The position numbers were made by a program, and so were the translations under genes. The notes below the pieces were generated by a model. That model saw only the letters and a program-made list of their open reading frames with translations. It had not been told where the DNA came from and ran no database searches. Source: Spongiibacter taiwanensis (GTDB lineage Bacteria > Pseudomonadota > Gammaproteobacteria > Pseudomonadales > Spongiibacteraceae). From it: 64,000 bases of DNA. Shown one piece after another: positions 44,975-55,312 of this stretch. The stretch's first letter is position 1. Each line of letters begins with the position of its first letter. Location: contig NZ_CP098455.1 in the NCBI RefSeq assembly GCF_023702635.1, positions 3,534,001 to 3,598,000 of the forward strand, read 5' to 3'.

Positions 44975-47900
44975 ATGCATTTCACCGATATATTCATTAA
45001 ACGGCCTGTGCTGGCTGTGGTAGTCAGCCTGATTATTTTACTGCTCGGCCTGCGGGCTGGACTCGACCTGCGGGTAAGGGAATATCCCGAGCTGCAAAAC
45101 GCCCTGATTTCAGTGAGCGTTGCCTATCCGGGGGCGGACCCCAAGCTGGTCGAGGGCTTTATCACCACCCCCCTGGAGCGGGAAATTGCCTCGGCTGACG
45201 GAATCGATTTCCTCACTTCCACTTCCTCCCAGGGCCTTGCCCAGATCAATGCCAATCTGCATCTGAGTAAGGACCCCAATGAGGCGCTCACGGAGATTTC
45301 TGCCAAGGTCAACAAGCTGCGTAATCAGCTACCGGTGGGGGCAGAGGATCCGGTGGTGGAGCTGTCTGACGCCGGTGCCACAGCGGCGATGTACATCTCA
45401 TTCTTCTCTGACACCATGGACGACACCCAGATAACGGATTATCTGTCCCGGATTGTTGAGCCCGAGCTGGCTGCGATCCCCGGTGTTGAGCGCCTGCAGG
45501 TGATCGGTGGCAAACCCTACGCCATGCGAGTGTGGCTGGATCCCGAGGGGCTTACTGCCCATAACTTGACGGCCAGTGAGGTGTTTCAGGCGATTCAGCG
45601 GGAAAATGTGCTGTCGGCGGTGGGGCAGACAAAAGGGGGCTATGTGCGGGTCGGTATGTCTGCCGACACCGATCTGAACGATGTTGAGGCCTTCCGGAAT
45701 ATGGTGGTCCGCTCCGATGGTGATGCTCTGGTGCGCCTTCAGGATGTGGCACGGGTCGAATTCGGTGCCGAGGAATATGATTCCAATGGCTTCTGGAACG
45801 GTGAGCCCAGCGTGTTTATTGGTGTATTTGTGCGACCCGATGCCAATCTGCTGGACGTGATGGCGGACATTCGCAGCCTGTGGCCCACCCTGAAAGCCGC
45901 TATGCCTGAGACATTGGGTGCGATGATCGGCTATGACAGCACCATCTACGTAGACAAGGCTATCAAAGAGGTGCGCGCGACACTGATCGAGGCTGTGTTG
46001 ATTGTTGTGGTGGTCATTTTTCTCTTCTTGGGTTCCCTGCGCAGCTCGGCCATTCCGGCTATTACCGTGCCCTTGTCGCTGGTGGGCGCACTGTTTCTGA
46101 TGTATGTGCTGGGCTTCTCCATCAATCTGTTGACCCTGCTGGCCATGGTGTTGGCCATCGGCATGGTGGTGGACGATGCCATTATTGTGTTGGAGAACAT
46201 CCACCGCCACATCGAAGAGGGAATGAAGCCGAAGGATGCCGCAATAGCAGGTGCTCGGGAGCTGGTGGGGCCGGTTACTGCCATGACCATCACCCTGGTG
46301 GCAGTGTATGCGCCGATCGGGTTTCTCACCGGGATTACCGGGGTACTGTTTACCGAGTTTGCTTTTTCGCTGGCCGGGTCGGTACTGATTTCCGGTGTGG
46401 TTGCTCTTACCCTGACACCTATGATGTGCAGTCGCATGCTGAAGCCGTCCCACGGTGAGGCCGGCGAAGAGAGCCGTTTGGCAGTTTACCTTGATGAAAA
46501 GTTTGAAGCCTTGCGCTGTCAATATAAACAGCGTCTGCATGGCTCCTTGGATCAGCCTGCTGTTGTTGCCGTGTTCGGCTTAATTGTGTTGTTGTCTTGC
46601 GGTTTTCTATACGTCGGTAGTCAGTCTGAGCTGGCCCCCGGCGAGGATCTGGGATTTGTCGGGGTGCTCCTGGAAGGGGATGGCTACGCCTCACCAGAGT
46701 ATGTGCGAGAGTACTTCATTCGTAGCCAGGACATTGTTAGAAGCAATCCTGATGTGGCGAATGTGTTCGGTTTTGCTGGCGATGTGACCATGGGCGTGAA
46801 TTCGGGGTTTGTCGGCATGATGGGCAAACCCTGGGATGAGCGCAGTGCCAGCATGGCGCAAGTTGCTGCTGCCCAGACAGAAGCGTTGCAGAGCATTACT
46901 GGCTTGCGGGCTGCGGTGTTTGAGCCGCCACCGTTGCCAACACCCGGTCAGGGATACCCGGTGGAGCTAGTGCTGAAGTCGACGAGTGGGCCTGAAATTA
47001 TGGCCGAGGTGGGCAACGAGGTGGTCAAGCAGGTGATGGAAAGCAAACGCTTTTTCTTTGCTGCCACTATGCTCAATTACGATCGCCCGGAGACCGAGTT
47101 AAAGATTAATCGGGAGAAGGCGGCGCTGATAGGCGTAGACATGGCCACCGTCAGTGCCGACCTGGTGGCATTGATGGCTGGGGCTGAGGTTAATCGCTTC
47201 TCCTACGAGGGTCGCTCCTACAAGGTGATCAGTCAGGTGGAGCGTCAAGCGCGGCTTAATCCGGAACAGTTGCAGTCTTTTTATACCCGCACCCGCAGTG
47301 GTGACCTGGTGCCTCTGTCAACGTTGGTAGAACTGGAAGAAACCATTCAGCCCCGGGCGATTCCACACGCTCAACAGCTCAACTCCAATACCATCGTGGC
47401 GGTGCCTCGCCCCGACGTGACCCAGGGAGAGGCCCTGGCGATGATCGAGGAGATTGCCCGAGAGGTAATGCCGAGCAGCTTCCGACTGGACTACGCGGGC
47501 AGCTCCCGTCAGCTAAAACAGGAGAGTGGTGCACTGCTCGCCACTTTTGTGTTTGCCATCATTATCATTTACCTGGTTTTGGCGGCCCAGTTTGAATCCT
47601 TTCGCGATCCCCTGATCATTCTGGTTACCGTGCCGATGTCGGTCTGTGGGGCGCTGCTTACCATGAATATTTTTGCGCTAACCAATGGAATGCAACTCAC
47701 TCAATTTCCGGGGATGACGCTCAATATATACACTCAGGTGGGATTGGTGACCTTGATTGGGGTGATTTCCAAACACGGTATTCTGATTGTGGATTTTGCC
47801 AACCGCATGCAGCGTCAAGGCATGAGTAAACGCGATGCCATTGAGGAAGCCACATCCATTCGCTTGCGCCCGATACTGATGACCACGGCGGCATTGGTCG

Positions 47901-48076
47901 TGGCCATGGTACCGCTGCTGACGGCCAGCGGTCCGGGCGCCTCTTCGCGATTCTCATTGGGAATGATCATTGCCTCGGGGATGACTATTGGCACCCTGTT
48001 TACCCTGTTTGTTGTCCCGACGGTGTATTTGTATATGGGCCGGGATTACAGTAAACAGCCGGTGGCGGCCGAGTGA
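44975..48076 (+). CDS. RND efflux pump, inner membrane transporter (HAE1/MexF-like)
   Basis: A 1033-residue proton-driven exporter with twelve membrane helices and two large periplasmic loops. The start [23 protein letters not shown] is typical, and the proton-relay aspartates are in [19 protein letters not shown]. The C-terminal half has [18 protein letters not shown]. It should export drugs, solvents or metabolites; the substrate is not predictable. It forms a two-gene operon with the adaptor. A TolC-type channel must be encoded elsewhere. Confidence 0.95.
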   Translation: MHFTDIFIKRPVLAVVVSLIILLLGLRAGLDLRVREYPELQNALISVSVAYPGADPKLVEGFITTPLEREIASADGIDFLTSTSSQGLAQINANLHLSKDPNEALTEISAKVNKLRNQLPVGAEDPVVELSDAGATAAMYISFFSDTMDDTQITDYLSRIVEPELAAIPGVERLQVIGGKPYAMRVWLDPEGLTAHNLTASEVFQAIQRENVLSAVGQTKGGYVRVGMSADTDLNDVEAFRNMVVRSDGDALVRLQDVARVEFGAEEYDSNGFWNGEPSVFIGVFVRPDANLLDVMADIRSLWPTLKAAMPETLGAMIGYDSTIYVDKAIKEVRATLIEAVLIVVVVIFLFLGSLRSSAIPAITVPLSLVGALFLMYVLGFSINLLTLLAMVLAIGMVVDDAIIVLENIHRHIEEGMKPKDAAIAGARELVGPVTAMTITLVAVYAPIGFLTGITGVLFTEFAFSLAGSVLISGVVALTLTPMMCSRMLKPSHGEAGEESRLAVYLDEKFEALRCQYKQRLHGSLDQPAVVAVFGLIVLLSCGFLYVGSQSELAPGEDLGFVGVLLEGDGYASPEYVREYFIRSQDIVRSNPDVANVFGFAGDVTMGVNSGFVGMMGKPWDERSASMAQVAAAQTEALQSITGLRAAVFEPPPLPTPGQGYPVELVLKSTSGPEIMAEVGNEVVKQVMESKRFFFAATMLNYDRPETELKINREKAALIGVDMATVSADLVALMAGAEVNRFSYEGRSYKVISQVERQARLNPEQLQSFYTRTRSGDLVPLSTLVELEETIQPRAIPHAQQLNSNTIVAVPRPDVTQGEALAMIEEIAREVMPSSFRLDYAGSSRQLKQESGALLATFVFAIIIIYLVLAAQFESFRDPLIILVTVPMSVCGALLTMNIFALTNGMQLTQFPGMTLNIYTQVGLVTLIGVISKHGILIVDFANRMQRQGMSKRDAIEEATSIRLRPILMTTAALVVAMVPLLTASGPGASSRFSLGMIIASGMTIGTLFTLFVVPTVYLYMGRDYSKQPVAAE

Positions 48077-48146
48077 GACCGCCGCTGAGGTTCTGGCGCC
48101 GGACGAGGGGGGCGAGTATGATTGCGCCTTCGTTTTGGAGGCACCT

Positions 48147-48428
48147 ATGATTAAACACAACACCTATTTCGACGGCGCAGTGCAATCTCTGGGATACGCT
48201 GGCGCCGAAAAGCCTGAGTCCCTTGGTGTGATGGCACCCGGTGACTACCAGTTTGGCACCGATGCTGCCGAGCGTATGGAAGTGTTAAGCGGCGCGTTGA
48301 CCGTGAAGCTGCCAGGCAGTGACGAGTGGCAAACCTTTTCTGCCGGCCAGGGTTTTGATGTGCCCGCTTCCAGCAAATTCGATCTTAAGGTTGCGCAAAA
48401 TACCGCCTACCTCTGCATCTACGGCTGA
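48147..48428 (+). CDS. ppnP: pyrimidine/purine nucleoside phosphorylase
   Basis: A 93-residue cupin-like protein of the PpnP (formerly DUF1255/YaiE) family, which splits many nucleosides with phosphate. Family marks are the start [15 protein letters not shown], then [23 protein letters not shown] and the end [16 protein letters not shown] 48147 has TTGGAGG at good spacing. The stop lies six bases from the convergent DUF1704 gene. Confidence 0.93.
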   Translation: MIKHNTYFDGAVQSLGYAGAEKPESLGVMAPGDYQFGTDAAERMEVLSGALTVKLPGSDEWQTFSAGQGFDVPASSKFDLKVAQNTAYLCIYG

Positions 48429-48434
48429 GCTTTT

Positions 48435-49724
48435 TTAGCCAATCTTCCGGAACAGGGCCTGGAAATGGTCCTGTACCCGGGCCACATCCAGTACTGACAT
48501 CCCGCTGGAGAAGCCAAACCACACGTACAGACCGTTGAGGTCCTTGAACATGGGCGGCAGGTATTTGGGAGCGGCGATCAAGCCTTCCTGCTGGTAGTGG
48601 TACAACACCGGCACATCATCCAGGGCTACCTTGCCCACAAACATCAGCGGCAACACTTCTGGCCGGTCTGACAGAATAGCGCTGCGGATAAAATTGACGG
48701 TTTCCACAAAGCCTTTGACGTAGGAAAGGTCTTTGGTGAAACAGCTGCCTCCGCGAATATCACCGCCCCGAAAAACGCGCTGGGCTATCTTGTAGCAGTC
48801 CTTGGGCGGCAACCCCTGATCGATAAAATAGCGGTAGACCTCCATAAAATCGGCGCCATTTTCAGCCAGGTCGATGGCGACAACCCGGTCGCTGATACGG
48901 CGCGCCCGGGCCGGGAAGGAGCTGAAGGTCAGGGTTTCAATCAGCACCGCCAGCCCTTCCTGGGGCGCGGTGATTCGGGGTGAACCGACACTCAGCCAGC
49001 TGGCCCAGGGCTGATTGCGACCGTTGAGGGTGGTGCCCACGTGAACCCAACCCTCGTGCACTTCCAAGACCTGCAAGTCGAGGCTGGAAAAGGCGGCATG
49101 GGTGTTGACCTTGATGCAGTCGCCCCCGGCAGAGGCGTCGGAGACAATGCCATCGGTTTCTTTTACCGTGAACGCGCTGTCGGCGAAATAGGGCAGAAGG
49201 CGTCGCTGAAGTTGGCGCACCGCCTCATCGGCGGGAATATTCTTGGGATAGGCCGCAGCGAGGTGCTTGGCTGCTGGCAGTGAAAATATGTGGCACAGCC
49301 GCTGCCCCATTTCGATCAAGGTCATTTTGTCGCCGCGAAGATGGTCCCGGGCCGATCCGTAAAGCTGTTGGCTCGCCCGCTGAAAGCCGGGCTTGCCCCG
49401 TTGGCTGACCAGCTCCACGACCAGTTCGTACTGCTCGATTGTCTCTTGCAGAATCGCGCCCAGCGGGTCCTGCCCACCCAGTTGAGTGGTGATTTTGGTT
49501 TTGAGATTCGCCAGCTGGCTGCGGATTTGCTTCGGATCAAAACTCAGGGGAAAGCCGTCGTAATAATCCGGCGGAATGGTGGGTAGGGCAGTGGCGCCCT
49601 TGGCAAAAAAATCCTGCTCGATGGCCTGGGGCCACTTGATTGCATCGAGAATCAGAATCGGCTTTTGAATGGCGATCAGCTCATCCGACAGGGCCTTGAG
49701 GGCCTGGGCGTAGTCAGTCTTCAT
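48435..49724 (-). CDS. QEGLA-motif (DUF1704) predicted zinc carboxypeptidase
   Basis: A 429-residue protein of the DUF1704 family, named in databases as a flavohaemoglobin expression-modulating QEGLA-motif protein. Sequence shows an HExxxH motif (H223, E224, H228 in VHEGWVHVG) and the QEGLA motif at 255-259 with E256. The same pair forms the zinc site of the eukaryotic tubulin tyrosine carboxypeptidase MATCAP, which belongs to this family. A metallocarboxypeptidase activity is therefore likely, but the substrate is unknown. ATG 49724 overlaps the stop of the GNAT-C39 gene by 11 bases, so both are translated from one message. Confidence 0.87.
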   Translation of the reverse strand: MKTDYAQALKALSDELIAIQKPILILDAIKWPQAIEQDFFAKGATALPTIPPDYYDGFPLSFDPKQIRSQLANLKTKITTQLGGQDPLGAILQETIEQYELVVELVSQRGKPGFQRASQQLYGSARDHLRGDKMTLIEMGQRLCHIFSLPAAKHLAAAYPKNIPADEAVRQLQRRLLPYFADSAFTVKETDGIVSDASAGGDCIKVNTHAAFSSLDLQVLEVHEGWVHVGTTLNGRNQPWASWLSVGSPRITAPQEGLAVLIETLTFSSFPARARRISDRVVAIDLAENGADFMEVYRYFIDQGLPPKDCYKIAQRVFRGGDIRGGSCFTKDLSYVKGFVETVNFIRSAILSDRPEVLPLMFVGKVALDDVPVLYHYQQEGLIAAPKYLPPMFKDLNGLYVWFGFSSGMSVLDVARVQDHFQALFRKIG

Positions 49725-50856
49725 CAGTGGATGGGTGTCCTCCCGTGGTGGTGCGGGGATGAATGGCCAGCAGGCAGCGCAATCGGCGTCTGCCAAAGCT
49801 GGCCATAGAGATAAACGCGTCGATATTTACCGGCACATGGCGGCAATCGGCGGCGGTGTGACCCAGGTCGTCGTCGGTGTCGGGGTCGTTAACATAAACA
49901 AAATTGGCGTCGCTGCGGCTGATATACACCCAGTGAGGCGCTCGATTGCGGTTCAGGGCCCAGGTGCTTATCAGCGCGATCAGGTGGCTCTCCTGCTCCA
50001 GAATCTCTTTGAACTGCTTGGGGCCCAGCGGGTTGACCTCTACGGGTGTGCCGAACTGGCCGAGCTGGCTGACAAAGTCCTGATGAACCAGCTCGATGAC
50101 GCTGCGCTTTTCCTGGCTGCGCACGCTATCGATAAAGGGCGTTTCTGCGCTGCTGATAAACAGTTTTGCGCCAAACCCGCGGCGCAGCGCTGCCAGCGCC
50201 AGGCCATGGGGCGAGCAGCCGCCGTGTCCTGAGGTCATGTAAATGGTGGTCGCCTCACGCCAAAGCCGCATTTCCTCCTGCCGGTCGATGACGGCGGCGG
50301 GGTCGATGCTGTGCATGGCCATCATCAGGGCCGCGGGGCCGCAGGTGAAATCGGTGGTTTGGGCGTAGTATCGCGGCGCCTGCTCGCTGCTGAGCGTGGC
50401 GGCAGTGTGCAGACGCTTTTCGAAGCGCAGTGCGCTGCAGCCGTCTTCGTAATAGTGCTCCACCGTATCAAAGCAGAGATAGCCTTCCCGCCGGTACAGG
50501 GCGATGGCCGCGTTGTTGTCCTCACGCACTTCCAGGCGCAAAAACACGCAGCCTGCCTGTTGCGCCCGTTGATGCGCGTCGTGAAGCAGCTGGGTCGCCA
50601 GGCCCCGGCCCCGGTAGTCAGGGTTGGTAGCGATGGAGTAAAGGCGGGCCAGGCTGGTGCCGGTGCGGTACAGCAACAGGCTGTAACCCATGATTTGGCC
50701 GGCCTCTTCAATTATCGCCAGCTCATGGGGGCCAGCTTTGATAAACCGTTTGAAGCTGCGGCGGGACAGCCGGTCTCCGGGAAAACAGCGCAGCTCGAGC
50801 TTGAGTAGGGCCGCTAAATCAGCATCGGTCGCGGTGCGAAGGCGGGGTTGAGACAT
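49714..50856 (-). CDS. GNAT acetyltransferase - C39-like peptidase fusion
   Basis: A 380-residue two-domain protein. Residues 1 to about 150 form a GNAT N-acetyltransferase of RimI type (IATNPDYRGRGLATQLL is the acetyl-CoA site; YRREGY follows). Residues about 162-365 form a papain-like peptidase of the C39 type with C172 in TDFTCGPAALMM, H308 in APHWVYI and D324/D326 in VNDPDTDDD, so the triad looks intact. ATG 50856 is chosen over an upstream TTG. Divergent from the RimK-like ligase gene and overlapping the DUF1704 gene. Joint action on a peptide or protein end is inferred. Confidence 0.88.
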   Translation of the reverse strand: MSQPRLRTATDADLAALLKLELRCFPGDRLSRRSFKRFIKAGPHELAIIEEAGQIMGYSLLLYRTGTSLARLYSIATNPDYRGRGLATQLLHDAHQRAQQAGCVFLRLEVREDNNAAIALYRREGYLCFDTVEHYYEDGCSALRFEKRLHTAATLSSEQAPRYYAQTTDFTCGPAALMMAMHSIDPAAVIDRQEEMRLWREATTIYMTSGHGGCSPHGLALAALRRGFGAKLFISSAETPFIDSVRSQEKRSVIELVHQDFVSQLGQFGTPVEVNPLGPKQFKEILEQESHLIALISTWALNRNRAPHWVYISRSDANFVYVNDPDTDDDLGHTAADCRHVPVNIDAFISMASFGRRRLRCLLAIHPRTTTGGHPSTDED

Positions 50857-51015
50857 GGCAACATCCAAGACGGCTCCGGCTGGCGGAAAAGCCCGGCCAG
50901 CAGGCGGATGATACTGCGCAATATTTCCTTATCTCAATGCGAATTTGCATCTTGAGGTTGGAAAAGTTTGGTCGCAGAATGCCGAACTTCGCTATCCGCC
51001 CGAGGCCACCGCGCT

Positions 51016-52482
51016 ATGGCTCGCTTTTACGTTGTTGTCGATGATCTCAAAGATTGGTCCCCCTACTTTCCCAGCCAGGATGTGGTCACCTTTGACCAGT
51101 ATCTGGAGCAGGCGGGCTCGGCGGCCGACGAGCGGGTGCGGGTGATAAACCTTTGTCGCAGCTATCGATACCTCGGCACGGGTTATTACTGCTCGCTGCT
51201 GGCCGAGGCCCGCGGCCATAATGTGTTGCCCTCGGTGAAAACCCTCAGTGAGCTGGGGCGCAAGTCATTGTCAGTGATTCAGTGGGAGGGGGTAGAGCCG
51301 CTGTTGTCGAAGTTGCCCAAAGGCCAGGCGGGTGAAGAGCTGGAAATTCACTGCTGGTTTGGTCACACCTTGAATGAGGATCACGAGGCCCTGGCCAAGG
51401 CGGTGTTTGAGCGCTTCCCCAGCCCGGTACTGGAAATTACTCTGGAATTTAAGGGGCATTGGCGGCTGCGTAAGGTGCAGGCGGCGTCCTTGAAAAATTT
51501 GAGTGCCGGTGCTGAGCAGGATGCCTTTGCAGCGACTTTCGAATCCTTCAGTAACAAGATGTGGCGCAAGCCTCGGGCGCGCAAGCAGTTTCGTTATGAC
51601 CTGGCGATTCTGGTGGACCCCGAAGAGAAGTTGCCCCCCAGCGACAAGGCGGCTCTGCGCAAGTTTGTGAAAGCCGCCCAGCAGCTGGGCATCTCGGCGG
51701 AGATGATTACCCGCAAGGATTACATGCGCCTGCCGGAATATGACGGCCTGTTTATCCGCGAGACCACATCAGTGGATCACCACACCTACCGCTTTGCCAA
51801 AAAGGCCGAGGCGGAGGGGCTGGTGGTGATGGATGACCCCACGTCAATTTTGCGCTGCACCAACAAAATTTATCTCGCAGACCTGCTGCGCAGCCATAAA
51901 GTGCCGGTGCCCAAAACCGAGTTTCTGCGCCGGGAAAACGAAGAGGAGCTGCGCCGCATTGCGGACACACTGGGTTTTCCCATGGTGCTAAAAGTGCCTG
52001 ATGGCGCCTTTTCTCGCGGTGTGGTGAAAGTCGCTAACTGGGAAGAATTGGTGAGCGAAAGCGAACGCTTGTTGGCAAAGTCGGCGCTGCTGTTGGCCCA
52101 GGAATTTATGTACACCGAATACGACTGGCGCATTGGCGTGCTCGATGGCAAGCCCCTGTATGCCTGCCGGTATTACATGGTGAAAAACCACTGGCAGATC
52201 TATAAACACAGCAGTAGCCGCAGTCAGTCTGGCGGTTTCGACACCATGCCAACTTACGAAGTCCCCAAGAAAGTCCTTGATGCGGCGTCCAAGGCGGCCC
52301 GGCTGATCGGCAACGGTTTCTACGGGGTTGACCTGAAACAGAATGACAAACAAGTGGTGGTCATCGAGGTGAACGACAACCCCAGCATTGATTCCGGGGT
52401 GGAAGACCTGTTTATGGGCGAGGGCCTGTATCAGTCGGTGATGGAAGTGTTTTTGCGGCGTATGGAGCAGCGTCGCCGTTAA
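51016..52482 (+). CDS. RimK-family ATP-grasp ligase
   Basis: A 488-residue ATP-grasp enzyme. The N-terminal part (to about 230) includes a RimK-like pre-ATP-grasp region (FYVVVDDLKDW; RYLGTGYYCSLLAEARGHNVLPS), and the C-terminal ATP-grasp core has FPMVLKVPDGAFSRGVVKV, EFMYTEYDWRIGVLDGKPLYACRYYM and the metal-binding VVVIEVNDNPSIDSG. E. coli RimK adds glutamates to the C-terminus of ribosomal protein S6; this longer form is a separate subfamily whose substrate is unknown. The gene is divergent from the GNAT-C39 gene, 159 bases apart. The ends overlap the convergent DUF3080 gene by four bases. Confidence 0.9.
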   Translation: MARFYVVVDDLKDWSPYFPSQDVVTFDQYLEQAGSAADERVRVINLCRSYRYLGTGYYCSLLAEARGHNVLPSVKTLSELGRKSLSVIQWEGVEPLLSKLPKGQAGEELEIHCWFGHTLNEDHEALAKAVFERFPSPVLEITLEFKGHWRLRKVQAASLKNLSAGAEQDAFAATFESFSNKMWRKPRARKQFRYDLAILVDPEEKLPPSDKAALRKFVKAAQQLGISAEMITRKDYMRLPEYDGLFIRETTSVDHHTYRFAKKAEAEGLVVMDDPTSILRCTNKIYLADLLRSHKVPVPKTEFLRRENEEELRRIADTLGFPMVLKVPDGAFSRGVVKVANWEELVSESERLLAKSALLLAQEFMYTEYDWRIGVLDGKPLYACRYYMVKNHWQIYKHSSSRSQSGGFDTMPTYEVPKKVLDAASKAARLIGNGFYGVDLKQNDKQVVVIEVNDNPSIDSGVEDLFMGEGLYQSVMEVFLRRMEQRRR

Positions 52483-53534
52483 TTGCCACCCGGCGACAGG
52501 CCGCATTGTTTGAGCAGCGCTGACGCGCTTGCAACATGTTCGCGGTAGGCCTGGGTGGCCTGCTCCAGTAGCGCCACACGCTGGCTCCGCCAGGTCAGAT
52601 ACTCCGTTGCAACCGCTTCCATCGCGTCAAACAGCGGCAGCTCAATCGCCGCAATGGCCGCGTTGAGTTGTTGCTGGTGGCGATTGATGCGCGCCGCCCG
52701 GGGCTGAAGTTCACCGACAAAACGCGCCTGCAGCAGTGCGCGCAGGTGGTTGGCCTTCGGTGTCGGTTGGGGCTTGAGGCATAGCGGCCTGCCATGCAGG
52801 CGTTGCTGCAGTATGTCACTGGCCCGCTGTAAATGGCTGACCGCGATTCGCTGGGCTTGCAATAGCTGGCCGCCCTGGCCCTGGCGAATTTCTCCGAGAG
52901 TAGTGAGTAGTGCATCACCGCTGCCGTCTTCTAATCCTGCCGACCAGTTTCCCGCAAGCCACTGGGCTTGCCATGTCGCCCAGCGCTGCAATGCCGCCAC
53001 GGCCACATCTTCACCGTTGGGCTGATACGTTTGGCGTTGCTCGGGCGGGGACCAGAGTTCACGAAATTCTGCTCCCGCCAGGCTGGCGGCAAAGATGCGC
53101 CGGGGTAATTCCTGGGCCTTTACTTTTTTGGCGCGCAGCAGTGCGTCGGCGAGCGCATGCTGATCCCGGGCGGCCAGGCTGATTGCGCAGTTGTCGACCT
53201 GAGACAGAAACTGTAAATCAAACACCAGCAAGCTGGCGGCGTCGCCATGCTTGCCCAGAATGCTATTGCGCTGGGCCAGGGTTTGCCCGAGCTTACAGCG
53301 CCCGAGCCGAAGAAATTCCAGCAGGTTGATATCGGGTGACGAGAATTGCTGTGCCATGGCCTTTCCCCGGGGGTAGTGGGGGAAGGGGGGGAGAGGATGC
53401 GGTTGCTGCGCCTCCCGGTCGAGTAGTCGGGTGAGCCCGTCGGTGTAGGCTTGCCAGCCCTCGGTCCAACTGTCACTGGCGCTGCAGGCGACCAGTGACA
53501 GTAGCGCCAGCAGACCCAGGGTAGCGCGTTTCAT
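52479..53534 (-). CDS. DUF3080 lipoprotein
   Basis: A 351-residue lipoprotein with lipobox SLVAC (C17). The mature protein is mostly helical, with the conserved YTDGLTRLLD start and RLGRCKLGQTLAQRNSILGKHGDAAS region that mark the DUF3080 family of gammaproteobacteria. Its role is unknown. The gene lies upstream on the minus strand, ending where the RimK gene ends. The glutathione peroxidase gene is 27 bases upstream on the same strand, so the two probably share a transcript. Confidence 0.8.
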   Translation of the reverse strand: MKRATLGLLALLSLVACSASDSWTEGWQAYTDGLTRLLDREAQQPHPLPPFPHYPRGKAMAQQFSSPDINLLEFLRLGRCKLGQTLAQRNSILGKHGDAASLLVFDLQFLSQVDNCAISLAARDQHALADALLRAKKVKAQELPRRIFAASLAGAEFRELWSPPEQRQTYQPNGEDVAVAALQRWATWQAQWLAGNWSAGLEDGSGDALLTTLGEIRQGQGGQLLQAQRIAVSHLQRASDILQQRLHGRPLCLKPQPTPKANHLRALLQARFVGELQPRAARINRHQQQLNAAIAAIELPLFDAMEAVATEYLTWRSQRVALLEQATQAYREHVASASALLKQCGLSPGGN

Positions 53535-53561
53535 TGGCCTGCCGGGTCATTGCCCACCCGT

Positions 53562-54131
53562 TTATTGCCCAGCCGTTGATTGCCCACTCAAGGCCCCTTC
53601 AATGGATTTTTTCAGCGAGTCCGATGAGGGCTTGGTCATTGAGGAAAAGCTTTCGGTCTCGCCGGTGGCCGGGTTGAGCACGTATTTGTAGAAGTTCCAC
53701 TTCGGTTTGGTGCCGCTGGCCTCGCTGACCAAGGCCAGCAGCGGGTCGGGTTCATCGCAACGAATGCAGGCCTTGCGGAACATGGGGAAGGTCACCCCAT
53801 AATTTGCATGACAGACTTTTGAGGTCTTGGCCGCATCGTCATATTCCTGTCCGCCAAAATCTGCGGTGGGCACACCGAGCACCACCAGCCCCTGGTCTTT
53901 GTACTCCTGGTAAAGTGCTTCGAGGCCTTCAAATTGCGGGGTGAAGCCGCACATGCTGGCGGTGTTGACCACTAACACCGCTTTGGCATTTTTCACCGTG
54001 TCGCACAGGTTAAGCTCACCGGCTTCAAGGGTGGGGCGCGTGGTGTTGAGGCTGTTGGGGCATTGCCAGTCGGCCTGAGCGGCCACGGCGGGAACTGCCA
54101 GGCTCAGAAAAAAACACAGTTTGCGAATCAT
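53562..54131 (-). CDS. secreted glutathione peroxidase-like protein
   Basis: A 189-residue thioredoxin-fold peroxidase with a signal peptide cut near VAAQA (residue 20), so it acts in the periplasm. The active-site cysteine is C61 in NTASMCGFTPQFEGLEALY, in place of selenocysteine; the usual Gln/Trp tetrad partners appear as GVPTADFGGQEY and PKWNFYKYVL, with GVPTADF in place of the common GFPCNQF. Additional cysteines (CHANYG, ACIRCDEPD) could form disulfides. It should reduce peroxides. ATG 54131 begins the signal peptide; the long upstream extension has no support. Divergent from the WYL gene. Confidence 0.88.
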   Translation of the reverse strand: MIRKLCFFLSLAVPAVAAQADWQCPNSLNTTRPTLEAGELNLCDTVKNAKAVLVVNTASMCGFTPQFEGLEALYQEYKDQGLVVLGVPTADFGGQEYDDAAKTSKVCHANYGVTFPMFRKACIRCDEPDPLLALVSEASGTKPKWNFYKYVLNPATGETESFSSMTKPSSDSLKKSIEGALSGQSTAGQ

Positions 54132-54301
54132 GATGCTGCTTGCTCCTCGCCCGAGAGGCGGTTCGGGGCGTTGTGTGTTAAAACAGGGCCGGTGGGCCGA
54201 GTGTTTGTTATACCGCCAGCCCAAGCAGTGTGGATCATAGCCTTTGAAACTGGCCACTGTAAAAGCGGCTTTGTTTGTGACAGGACGTTGCCGGGGGTTG
54301 C

Positions 54302-55288
54302 GTGGATAAATTTGATCGATTCCAATTGCTGCATCGCCAGTTTTGTAGCCACCGGCGCCCCATTGCTCTGGGCAAACTCGCGGATGCTCTGGAATGCTCC
54401 GAAAGAACGGTCAGGCGCACCATCGACCAGATGAAGGACTACCTCGGCGCGCCCATTGATTACTTTCCCGAACACAAAGGCTGGCACTATTTGGATTGGC
54501 ACTGTAGCGACGGTGAGCGGGTGCTGTTTGAACTGCCCGGTTTATGGCTGACCGGCGGCGAACTGCAGTCCCTTGCGCTGCTGCTGCAACTACTGGGCAC
54601 GTTTGGTAGCGGTCTGCTCAACGATGAACTGGCTGTGATTGAGCACAACATCAACCGCCTGCTTGCGGCCCGAGGGATCAGTCGTAGTGACTTCGATCAG
54701 CATGTTAAAGTGCTGCCCCATGCCAACCGCTATCTCGCCAACCCGGTGTTTGTTGGGGTGTGCGAGGCATTGCTCAAACGTCATAAGATAACGATTCGCT
54801 ATTCGTCCTATAACAATAAAGCGAGTCATCGTGATATTAGCCCCCAAACCCTCGTTTATTACCGCGAGAACTGGTACCTGGACGCCTGGTGCCACCTGCG
54901 TCAGGACCTGCGTACCTTTTCGTTGGCGCGGATTGAGCGCCTGGTACCACAAAAGGCGCGGGCCAGGGAGGTGGCGCCTACCCAGCTTAAGACCCACTTT
55001 GCCCAGGGCTATGGCATCTTTGCAGGTGCGGCTGACAATCGGGCTGTGTTGCGCTTTCTTCCTGTGGTCGCTAAAGAGATCGCCTTGCAGCAATGGCACC
55101 CCGCGCAGCAGGGGCGCTGGGAAGGTGATGATTATCTTCTCACCCTGCCTTACAGCGATGACCGAGAGCTGATCCAAGATATTCTCCGCCATATCCCCAA
55201 TGTGGTTGTAGAGGCGCCCACCGCATTGCGCAGTGCGGTGTTGGCGCGCCTGCAACAGGGCATTCAGTTGTATAACCAAGAGGTTTGA
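54302..55288 (+). CDS. WYL-domain transcriptional regulator
   Basis: A 328-residue regulator starting with GTG. The N-terminal helix-turn-helix (about 15-60: IALGKLADALECSERTVRRTIDQMKDYLGAP) is of DeoR type. The WYL domain is at about 155-220 (ITIRYSSYNNKASHRDISPQTLVYYRENWYLDAWCHLRQDLRTFSLARI) and a WCX-like domain follows. WYL proteins sense ligands, often nucleic acids or nucleotides, and are common regulators near CRISPR and phage-defence genes; the cas operon begins 2 kb downstream. The stop TGA at 55286-55288 overlaps an ATG in the junction to the SWIM gene. Confidence 0.9.
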   Translation: MDKFDRFQLLHRQFCSHRRPIALGKLADALECSERTVRRTIDQMKDYLGAPIDYFPEHKGWHYLDWHCSDGERVLFELPGLWLTGGELQSLALLLQLLGTFGSGLLNDELAVIEHNINRLLAARGISRSDFDQHVKVLPHANRYLANPVFVGVCEALLKRHKITIRYSSYNNKASHRDISPQTLVYYRENWYLDAWCHLRQDLRTFSLARIERLVPQKARAREVAPTQLKTHFAQGYGIFAGAADNRAVLRFLPVVAKEIALQQWHPAQQGRWEGDDYLLTLPYSDDRELIQDILRHIPNVVVEAPTALRSAVLARLQQGIQLYNQEV

Positions 55289-55312
55289 TGTGCAGAAATT
55301 ACTGATCAGCTA

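Noticed and set aside
45398-46540. Minus-strand frame of 380 codons inside the RND pump gene
   Set aside because: It is a shadow of the pump gene, with His/Gln-rich sequence typical of antisense frames.
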